From the NCBI RefSeq assembly GCF_904849725.1, contig NC_058524.1:507082263-507146262 (forward strand): a DNA stretch of 64,000 nt, in the 5' to 3' direction. Shown here one piece after another: positions 55,546 through 64,000 of this stretch. The notes under the pieces are model-generated. The model was not told the DNA's origin, made no database searches, and was given only the letters and a program-made list of their open reading frames with translations. The first letter of the stretch is position 1, and every line of letters starts with the position of its first letter. The position numbers and the translations under genes were made by a program. Origin of the DNA: Hordeum vulgare subsp. vulgare. Taxonomy: Eukaryota > Streptophyta > Magnoliopsida > Poales > Poaceae.

Positions 55546-57731
55546 CTATTGGAAGGCTAATGGGTGGAAGAGAATACGTAATAAAGAACGTACCTCATGT
55601 TTTACTCTCCTCATGTGGATCAAGATTTTTTTCATTTCATAACTCGTCTCCAGGCGACTCGCGAAGCCAGAGCAGTGTTGATCAAATTCTAGCTTCTCAT
55701 ACTGGGGAAGCTTCAACTTACTGACATCTTGTTCGGTGCAAGGATGGGATTCCTTTGAGGTGTGTTTAGATAACGCCACCGCCGCAGGTTTGGAGTTGCC
55801 GGTACCAGTGATAATAACGGCATCTGGATCCTCAGTCGCCTTGGGAGAGCTCGACGGGTTAACATTGTCAGCAGTTTCCTTTAAGGTGTCTGGAGAGTCG
55901 TCCCGGACGTCAGGGATGTCATCTGCATGAGCATCATAAGCCGCCACTTGGCCCTCGTCAAGCTTTGGGGCAGAGGTGCTCGTGCCTAAGACCTCAGTCG
56001 TCTTAGGAGCGGAAGACGAGTCGCCAGTTTTTCTCTTCTTCACTTGTGCTCTCAGACGAAGACATCAAAAGTTAGGCCAAATATCATTATTGGAAGAGAA
56101 AGGGTTAAGGAAAGAACTCACCCTTGTACACGAATCATTGGCGGAAGAGCCTACATCGCTAAGTTGCCAGATCAAGGAGGAGAAATCTGAGAGAATAAAA
56201 GTTCAAAGAGTGAAGGGATTGTGACTTACATTTTCTACAAGGAAAAGATTATGGTTACCAAGAGTATTCCTCACTTGTGCGCTTCCGACCTGTTGTCTTT
56301 TCACGCAACCCGGAAATTAAGTCACGAGATCGGCTCCGGGTTTTGTGCTTGGGAGTATATTTCGCCTTCTTCAAAAGGAAATTAGGGTCCATATAAGCAT
56401 CTGGGTGAGACAGGGGAATTTCCCACAGATCCGCCTGGCTGCCTAGGTGAAGAGGAAGTTGAGTCGGAAGAAATAGAAATTACCTCAACCGCGTCATCTT
56501 GGCTCTCGTAGTCATCGCCCTACGCACAAGGACACAGGGTATAAGCATGAGTTGCAACATAAGGATGATAAGTAAAGGGGAAGTTTTACCTCTGATTGTT
56601 CTTCGACAGCTTGTGACTCTCCGACAACGGATGAGTCCTTGACGGCGGCTTTGCCTTTGCTTGCTTTCTTCTTCTTCTTTGGTGGTGGTTTGGTTGTTTT
56701 TTCGGCTATCACCTTTGATCCCCTTCGCCAAAAGGGATCACCTTTTTGATGGATAGAATAAAATTTCAAACCAGGAACGTTGGCACGTGTATTTACAAGG
56801 TAAAGGAAGGCGGCTTAGATTCTTACCGGTGGAGCCGGGTTGGAGCGGCAGAAGGGCTTGAGCCCGATTTTGGCACAGTCTTCCAAAGACTCGCCGATTA
56901 GCTTCTTGATTATCCCAACAATGTACCTCTCCGCGAGTTTTTATGGTGGAAGCATTGTGGATGGTTCACGTTATCATCATATTCACAGATCAGTCCGTTT
57001 CGGCGACTGAGAGGAAGAATGTTCCATTCCACCTAGCAACGAAACAGATCAACCCCGATGAGACCGTTATTGGTCAAGGACCGTAACTCACAGAAAATGG
57101 GGATGAATTCTGATTCCTCTTCTTCTGTGAGCTTCTCGGGCAGCTTGATATCCAAGGGCAGGCGATCTTCTCTATAACCCAAAAGTGGGTTCTCGCCACG
57201 AGGAGAAGTGTCGCGAGAGAAAAACCAAGACTCGGCCCAGCCTTTGGGATGGCTGGGCAGAAGGACCGATGGAAACCCATGCTCGTGGCATCTCTGTATG
57301 TTGACTCCTCCGATTTCATGATTGGGTCGGTTAGAGAATTCAGTCTAGCGATTCAGATGAAAGAAGTTCCAGAACAATGGAACTGTGGGCTCTCTTTGCA
57401 TGTATACCTCGCAAAACACTTGAAACTGGCAAAGATTGCTCATGGAATTGGGTCCGAGGTCTTGAGGATGGACGTTAAGGAAATACAGAGTGTCTCTGAA
57501 AAACTTTGACCCTGGCGGTTTGAAACCTCGTTCAAGGTAGTAAGTGAAAATGACTACTTCTCCTTCGGTAGGGTCGGGGATCAACTCGCCTGGGGCGGTT
57601 CGCAAACCGATGACTTCCCTGTTGTCGAGGTGACCCGACTTAACAAATTTCTCAAGAATAGCATCATCAATCTTGGTTGGTAACCAATCGCATTTCGAAA
57701 CAATGACCATGACTACAAAAAGAGGAAACAA
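55546..57731 (-). pseudogene. T2 antisense gene, N-terminal and linker exons (Transposase_28 type)
   Basis: Minus strand. Exon at 57345-57731 reads CDWLPTKIDDAILEKFVKSG, then VVIFTYYLERGFKPPGSKFF, then LNVHPQDLGPNSMSNLCQF. This fits the Pfam family described as putative gypsy type transposon (Transposase_28). Further exons lie at 57074-57319, 56512-56769 (Lys- and Ser-rich) and 55546-56043 (KKRKTGDSSSAPKTTEV, acidic, low complexity). The coiled-coil part is at 35799-36291 and the C-terminus at 28594-29011. Between the exons are gaps that look like introns. The biochemical role of this family is not known. Its position, antisense between pol and the 3' LTR, matches T1. S2 and S3 both cut it, so this copy is dead. 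Confidence 0.75.
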
Positions 57732-58830
57732 GGCGGCTCAGTGGGGACCATGAAATACGGTAACTCACCAGTTCGAGATCTACGATGTGTCTGTAAAGGA
57801 CCTTATGACTCGCCATTAGGTGACAAAGTATGAATGTGAAGGCATCCTAGCTCGCCAACTGGGCGATTTATGGAATGTCAACGAAGATATTATGAATCGC
57901 CCCTCGACCGGAAAAAGGCGTAGATATGGTGATAATCTAACTCGCTGTGGTGGAAGAAACTGAGCGGCGTCTCTCAAAGGATTTTCCCGGAGGAAGGATA
58001 AACATATTTCTAAAAACAAGCAGAGAATTACGGATCTACGGGTCGATCGAATTTAAAAGATAATACTTGGCAAAATTGTGAACGCTATGAACGCAAGAAT
58101 GCGGCGGTACTATCCTCTCGATCTACGGAGTAAAACCTCAAATGGCCTAGAAATGCAATGGGACTACCGCAGTTTGCTACTACAGAGGATCTACTGCGAG
58201 AATATTAAGCGGATCCAGAGTAAAGAAAGACGTTCGTCATGTTCCGAGGCTAGCTTAAAAGAACAATGGAGTTCTCAGTCTAACCCTAATGGGGAAATGC
58301 GTTTACCTGAGAGAGGAGGACGACACCAGACATGGACGCGGAGAACTTCGCGCCTTCAATTGGCCCGGAGACGCCCGGGAGTCCACGGCTGGCGACGGAT
58401 CTTCGGGTGCCGGTCAGGAGGCCGAGGCGCTGGCACGAGAAGAAGGGCGCGAGGAAGACGAAGGTCGCGAGGAGGCCAAAGTGGGATTAGGTCACGGTGC
58501 CCCCACTTCCCTTGTGGCTATTTAAAGAACCGGAGCAGGAATCGAGGCGGCTAGCACGGGAATCAAGGCGACAAATCGAAAATTTGCAATGATGGCGCCT
58601 GGATTTTCGGGATAAGTAAATGGTGGTGCAAAAAATCCGTTGGGTGGTTACGGCATTAAAACCACGGAATTAAAGGGATAAGGTGATGTCATCAAAGACT
58701 GCATGGCGGTTCAAACAATTCATGATGAATGGCGGCTTATCATCCATCAAAAAGCAAGGGTGGTACCAGTCGTCCCAAATGAATGAAGGATTTATTGGCG
58801 TGAATAAATTCAAGACAATTTGGGGCCTAA
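57732..58830. other. T2 region before 3' LTR, with polypurine tract
   Basis: GC-rich at 58280-58560 (the likely promoter and start region of the antisense gene), then non-coding. AATTTGGGGCCTAA (58817-58830) is the polypurine tract adjoining the LTR. Confidence 0.6.
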
Positions 58831-59329
58831 TGTTGGGGATATTATCTGTGGTGTAACCCGCCCTAGAAGGGCCGGGTCATTAAAGGGGTGACTCAACTAT
58901 TGGTAATATAGGCCTTGGCCCACGAGCCGGATGGCTGTTCAGGAGCTATATAGAAGATAGACCGCGAGGGAAGTTTCCGGTCTTGGAAGGCACGGCAACT
59001 TAGAGATAGGGAAAGCTACAATTTGTAGCATAGCCAGGACTCTTGTAAATCCTAGGGCCTCGACCTGTATATAAAGGCGAGTCCCGAGAGAAGATAGGGT
59101 AAGTTAGAAATCATCGAGAGCTAGGTCACGCGAGTTACGCCCTCCTTGTAATTGAAACCATCATCAATCTACACAAAGCAGGACGTAGGCTTTTACCTCC
59201 ACACGAGGGGCCGAACCTGGGAAAATCTGAGTCTCGCTTTTGCTCTCCCCCTTTGAGTCGCCACCAAGGTGTGATGGCTCCATCCTTAAGACCTTTCATG
59301 AGGACATCTGCCGTGACAAAACCACGACA
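58831..59329 (+). repeat. 3' LTR of T2 (499 bp)
   Basis: Pairs with 20408-20906. The TATA region at about 59066 reads TGTATATAAAGG. Followed by TTCGG. Confidence 0.93.
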
Positions 59330-62300
59330 TTCGGGGACTCGGATGCAAGTAAACTTTCAGCCGAGTATAAATCACCTCAAACAAAGATTACCAAGCAGAT
59401 AAGATCCAAGAACAACTTCATATAAACGAGATCGAGTTCAGCTAACGATACACAAAAGAGAGGGCACAGGGCCCACTCGAAGTTTGAGGTTACATAAAAT
59501 CTCTGGGCATACCGAGGCAAATTAAAGCTTAAGTGTTTCTTCCTTCCAAGCTTCACTCGGAGGCCGATGACTCCACTGCTTCGACGAACGCGTCAAGGTC
59601 AATCCCCTCTATGATACGTGTGGCCGCGGCTATGAACACCCCCATGAAGTCTTCAAATTTAATGTTCTTGCGGTTGACAAACCGAAGATTGTTCAGCTTC
59701 TCTTCATCAACACCCTTGCAATGGATGCAGACAAGCGAGAGGGCAATGTCGGTGCCGGCCCTTGCTGATGATTTATTCCACGACTTAAGATCGCCAGGGA
59801 TAGCCTTCACTCGGTTCACAACGGCTTGAGCGTCCTTCACTGGAGTATCTTCAGACACCTCCTCCTGGTCGATCTCTCCAATGGCCAACTAGAGCAGCTT
59901 GGAGCAAGCCACTACGTAATCGATGCGGTCCTCCAGCCTGAGGAGTGACAAGACATCACTCTCTTTCAGGAGACCTCTCTTGGGATCTATCTCCTTCTTT
60001 ATTCGCGTCGTTTCCTCTTCGAAGTCAGCAACAAAGGCTGCACTGAACAGAAATGGGGGATGAGAAACGCCACTCGGAGATTTCAGAGTGATCATGGAAA
60101 AGTATTCGGACATTCAACGTACCTTTGAGCTTTTCATAGAGCACTATAGTGAAGTCCTCGATGAACTTCTCCAACTCAGCCTTCCGGACAGAGGCCTTCT
60201 CAAGGTTGGCCTCCCACTCGGCGTAGTGTTTCTTCAACTTAGCAAGCTTCGTCGTGGTTTTCTCCGCACCGACCTTCAAAAGGAAATTCTCCTCATCCGG
60301 ATCCCCAACCGATTTGAGTTTGGTTGCAGCCGCCAGAGTTTTCTGTTTGACCTCCTTCCAAGCAGATGCAAGTTCATCATCCCTCTTCTGGAGGGCTTTC
60401 TTCATGGTCACTAGAGAAATGAAATTCTTCAGCCTTTCAGAAAGGCAATATGGCAAGACACCTTTAGTCGGATAAGGAGAGACAACATAATGGAGTATCA
60501 CTCGGATCACAAGGACATACCTTCAATCGTCTTCTTCTCCAACTCCAGTCATTCGGTCTTTGCCTCCTCCGCTTCAAGGCTCAGTCGAAGTTCCTGCAAC
60601 TATTTTGCGATGGCCTCATTGCGTCCAACAGGCCCACAGTCAGTCTTCAATCAATGAATACAAGAAAGGCATAACATTATGTCACAACTCTAAGACTACC
60701 ACCGACGGCCACAGTCAACGGTAGCCACAGGCACTACACCCAGTGGGTGTGCTCAGCGCACCCCCACGGGAATGGCAAAGGACAAGGGATCCGCTCCCGA
60801 CTGGCCTCTATCAGTCAAAACAAAGAAAAGGGAAACTGGTACTGTTGTCGATTGCCTTAATCGACGGTAGCCTTGGGGACTATACCTAGTGGGTGCGCTC
60901 AGCGCGCCCCCATTGGAAATATGGAAGAAAGGCAAGGGCTATGTACCCTGCTGGATTCTATTTTGCATACAAGAGAAAAATATACTATGACCGACTGACA
61001 CAGTCGACGGTAGCCTCGGGGACTGCACCCAGTGGGTGCGCTCAGCACGCTCCCACTAACACCCAGCGGGTGTGCCCCTAGGCATGCCCACTCGGGACTC
61101 CTACCAAGAACAAAATTTAAAAAATACATGCATGAAGAACTTACCCAAATATTCTTTGCCATAGTTTCACTCGTGTCATATGACTCCTTCAGTCGCCCAA
61201 CCATCACGTCCAGGTGAGCCAAGGCCTCCTTGCGCGCCTACTCTTTACCCGCCGGGGTAGGATATGGAGCTGCAAGAGGCTGCGGTCCTTGGGGTCACAC
61301 GATGAGGTGGTCAGCGGATTTATCCGAGAGATGCTCCGGCCGAAGCGGCCTCTTGCACCACAAGATCCTTGTCTTTGATGTTTCCTCGGCTGGGAGTCAG
61401 AGCCTCCTTCAACACTTCTCCAGTTGTAGAAGGGATATCAACGTCGAGTTCGATCACATCATGCGGCCTTGCACATACCCACAAGACGGTACAAATATCA
61501 CTCGAATATCCTAAGCCTAAATTTTGAATGGATTGCTAGAAAAACGCAAGGATTACCTTTCGATGAAGCAACGTCAACATCAGCTCTACCCTTGTCAGTA
61601 GTTTTGGGATACAGTGAAGTAGTCGAAGTGTCAAGCCTGCAACAGAAATAGCAAAACCTGATCATCACTAGGAAGAAATTGTTCAAATCAAGACAATTCA
61701 CTTGGAAAAGATACTTACGCCGAAGCCACACGCACATCGACCTTGAGGCGCGGCAGGACAGCCTTATGAGACTGGAGCTTGAGATCCTAGGTTGCTTGGC
61801 GGCCTGCTACGACAGGTCTTCAGACTCGCTGAGACACTCGGTTTCGCCACCGAAGGAGTCTTTGGGGCGCCTGCACGGACCCGAGGGTCCTGGCGCACCT
61901 TCGATCGAGTTTTGACCTGTCTCAACCTGGCCTTCGTCGGACGGAGAAGATTCCGCCTGTTCCTCGCACTCCTCGTCGCTCTCTTCAGTCTTTGCATAGT
62001 CACCAACGTCGTCCTAGGCGTCCTCCGAGCCCTCCAGGAGCTCGGTGTCTTGGTTCTCTGTGTCGCTTTCCACGTCAATCGGCGAGCGACTAGCCGCTGG
62101 TATGGAGCTGACCAGCCCTTTGAAAGCCTGTCGAATGAAAGAAGCAAAGTCACAATAACAGTTAAGACGGCAAAGAAGTTCACTCGGTGCGGGTTCTTGA
62201 TGACTCACCTCATTCTATTTATTATCCACTACGAAGGCTTGCACCTTCTAGAGCCTGTGGGGTTGTCCCTCTCTAGAGTAATGGCCCTGAGCTTATTCTC

Positions 62301-63247
62301 CACCACCTCTTCATCGAGCTCCTTAGGATGCACTCGGGTCTGGTCATCCGGCCCCTCATACTGCCACATCAGGTGAGCTCTACCATGAAGGGGCTGAATC
62401 ATACGCTGGAAGAAGACCTCCAAGTGGTCCATCCTGTTAACCCCCTTTCGGATCAAAGACACCACTACCATCATCAAGATCTCGGCATCAGTCTTCTCCC
62501 AACTGGACAATGTCAAAGTAGGAGCCGAGTGGATCCTATAAACCATGAAGGAAGGGACGCCTGACTAACCCTCGCCGACTAAGACATCTCGGCAGTAAAA
62601 CCAAGAGTCATGTTAGTTCTTCACCGAGTCATGAAAACTCATCTAAGGAAAGATACTTTTGCCCCTAAGCTGAATGCCTAAGCCACGGAAAATATGTACT
62701 ACATTGGTCTTTTCCTCGAGGAAGGAGACTTCTTCGCGGTCATCGCTCAACACATGAACAAGCGCTTGAACAATCCCCAATGCGGATAACATCCGAAGAA
62801 GTTCTCACACAATGACACAAATGCGGCCTGATGCGAAACAACATTGGGAGGCAAATGGTGAAGCTGAGCCCCGAAGAAAGCAAGGAATGCTCGGAATAAA
62901 GGGTGTGGAGGTAGAGAGAAACCTCGCTCTATGTGGGTGACCAAGAGCACCCGCTCATCGTTCTCACACGCTGGCTCGATCTCGCCGTCCTCATGCAGTC
63001 TCTAGCTCCCCTAGGCTATCAAGCCCTCGCCCTACAACTCCAGCAACCGCACCTCCGTGACGCGGGATGGCATGCAGTCACCCTGGATTGGCCCACGCGG
63101 AAGCACTCCGGCACTCGAGGAGGATCCACGTGACCCCCTCGTGGCCGGCTCGGCCTTCAACATATCCCCCTTCGCCATGGTCGGCGGCACAGAAGTGGAA
63201 GCTGGAGATCGACGGAGACAGCTAGCGATTCCGGTCTTTGGTGGCAA
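59330..63247 (-). pseudogene. T1 antisense gene (Transposase_28 type with coiled coil)
   Basis: Minus-strand gene of several exons. It starts near 63247 (MPPKTGIASCLRRSPASTSV). A Transposase_28 block lies at 62747-62950 (THIERGFSLPPHPLFRAFLA, then HLPPNVVSHQAAFVSLCENF). Then 62229-62546 (MIQPLHGRAHLMWQYEGPDD), linkers, a coiled-coil exon at 60025-60510 (KKALQKRDDELASAWKEVKQ, AKLKKHYAEWEANLEKASV), and a C-terminal part 60113-59553 with a stop at 59889-59891 inside one frame. Same order as in T2: family block, low-complexity linker, coiled coil, C-terminal domain. The sense gag-pol and this gene point toward each other. Several stops make it inactive. Exon borders are approximate. Confidence 0.75.
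60700..61090. repeat. Tandem repeat of about 145 bp in T1 antisense gene intron
   Basis: Three units with the landmark CACCCAGTGGGTGCGCTCAG (near 60735, 60880 and 61026), each with a palindromic CCCAGTGGGTG core. It corresponds in position to the 71-bp array of T2 but not in sequence. Confidence 0.75.
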
Positions 63248-63954
63248 GAGACGGAAGCAGGGACGGGAAGAATCTAGTCTCAGGATGCGGTTCCTTCTCT
63301 CTTTGCTCCATTTCTGGCCTTAAATACCCAACGGCAGGAAATCTCCATCGAGCACATTACCGATACAAAGAGAATCTACAGAATCCCGGGGATCACGCGC
63401 ACTGTAGTGCAACGGCAACATTTCAGGCGCAGAAATCGGGGCGTCACCCCACTACTTCCACTACCCGCGTCTCCGTTGAAACTGCCGCCCACGCGCACGC
63501 TCCCTTGATTCAAAAAGCACGCAAAATCTGCCCCACTTCATAACCCGAATGGATCCCGTATCCATGGCACGTGACGAGGTGAGTCGAATGATCTTTTCGC
63601 TCGTCCCCCCTGCGGGACCCCGATCACTCGGGAAATAAATGAGGATGACCTGATCATCCTTCCTTCAATACATGTGGGGTCCTCCCCCACTCACCGATTG
63701 AGCTCGCGAAGTTCCAAACTCTCGTATGCCCAATTCATGGAATCTATCTTCCCGAAAGATAGTCCTTCACCATCGACTGCAGCAGTACCCGTATGACTGG
63801 ACAGTTGGAATACGTCACTCTTGAATCCATGGAGGTTGGCCGAAAGCCTGAATGACCCAGCTCCGTGTTGCAGCTCAATAATTTCCAAGACAGTGAAGAC
63901 ATCGAAAGAAGTCATTCACTCGGTCTGCAAAACCTCAACCGATTTAGGGGCTAC
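63248..63954 (+). other. T1 spacer before 3' LTR, with polypurine tract
   Basis: Non-coding apart from the 5' region of the antisense gene. GATTTAGGGGCTAC (63941-63954) is the polypurine tract. Confidence 0.6.
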
Positions 63955-64000
63955 TGATGGGGTTGTACATTAGGGGTAGGCCTAAAGACCTGCTTCCCTA
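63955..64000 (+). repeat. Start of T1 3' LTR
   Basis: TGATGGGGTTGTACATTAGG follows the polypurine tract; a TG start is as expected. The remainder is beyond the window, so the LTR cannot be confirmed by its partner. Confidence 0.6.

Larger units (their letters stand above)
20408..59329 (+). mobile_element. T2: Tat-lineage Gypsy element, complete but disrupted
   Basis: Two 499-bp LTRs (20408-20906, 58831-59329), both TGTTGGGG...ACGACA/ATGACA, differ at about 40 sites by eye (about 8%). Between them, in order: primer site, gag, protease, reverse transcriptase, RNase H, second archaeal-type RNase H, integrase, spacer, antisense gene, polypurine tract. Removing S2 and S3 with their 5-bp duplications leaves about 13.4 kb, a usual size for this lineage. 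Integrase after reverse transcriptase defines Gypsy, and the second RNase H marks Tat. Confidence 0.92.
18350..64000 (+). mobile_element. T1: Tat-lineage Gypsy element, old and split
   Basis: The outermost layer seen. Its own sequence covers 18350-20407 (end of pol and repeat-rich spacer) and 59330-64000 (antisense gene and start of 3' LTR). T2 separates these; the left part was cut by M1. The join is supported by the imperfect duplication CTCGG (20403-20407) and TTCGG (59330-59334) around T2. An antisense gene between pol and the 3' LTR is typical of Tat-lineage elements of grasses. Confidence 0.8.

Overview
This window is intergenic DNA of a large-genome grass, most likely a Triticeae species (wheat, barley or a relative). 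The evidence is an Angela/BARE-1-type Copia element, Athila-type Gypsy elements with a tRNA-Asp primer site, Tat-lineage Gypsy elements with antisense genes, CACTA transposons and a Helitron-like insert, stacked inside one another. I see no intact host gene, no tRNA or rRNA gene and no prokaryotic feature. Assignments come from reading the sequence; family names in the Angela, Athila and Tat sense are by recognition, not by a search.

Layout, from outermost to innermost. The oldest visible layer is T1, a Tat-lineage Gypsy element on the + strand. It is seen as a broken integrase and repeats (18350-20407), an antisense gene (59330-63247) and the start of its 3' LTR (63955 to the window end). 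Two things are inserted in T1. The first is M1, a minus-strand Athila-type element (15811-18349: 5' LTR, primer site, gag). M1 is cut by P1, a plus-strand element of the same LTR type (8109-15810). P1 carries an Angela Copia element (1-8108) in its internal region and a 5.6-kb CACTA (10119-15762) in its 3' LTR. The second is T2, a complete but dead Tat element (20408-59329) with matching 499-bp LTRs. It is about 13.4 kb without its inserts.

T2 holds S2 (29012-35798), a complete minus-strand non-autonomous LTR element with one unknown 249-codon ORF. It also holds S3, a solo LTR (36292-54974) with a perfect GGGGC target duplication. S3 is split by CACTA2 (37593-54746), a 17-kb transposon with both transposase genes on the minus strand. 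CACTA2 itself contains a Helitron-like insert (42410-44429) and a Copia solo LTR (51879-53688, duplication GGTCG). The deepest nest therefore has five layers: T1, T2, S3, CACTA2, then the Helitron or solo LTR.

Relative ages from LTR pairs, counted by eye, agree with the nesting: T2 about 8% different, S2 about 4-5%, Angela about 1.8%. None of the elements looks autonomous now: Angela's gag-pol has two in-frame stops and an altered protease site, T2 pol has many breaks, and the CACTA2 transposase has several nonsense codons in an otherwise open frame.

Most notable are: the small CACTA carrying antisense fragments of three unrelated host genes (ribosomal protein S20, plastid chaperonin 60, beta-galactosidase); a ~3.9-kb higher-order repeat in CACTA2 made of ~30-bp monomers and giant purine/pyrimidine hairpins; the paired antisense genes of T1 and T2; and the unknown ORF of S2, which encodes copies of the element's own polypurine-tract sequence.
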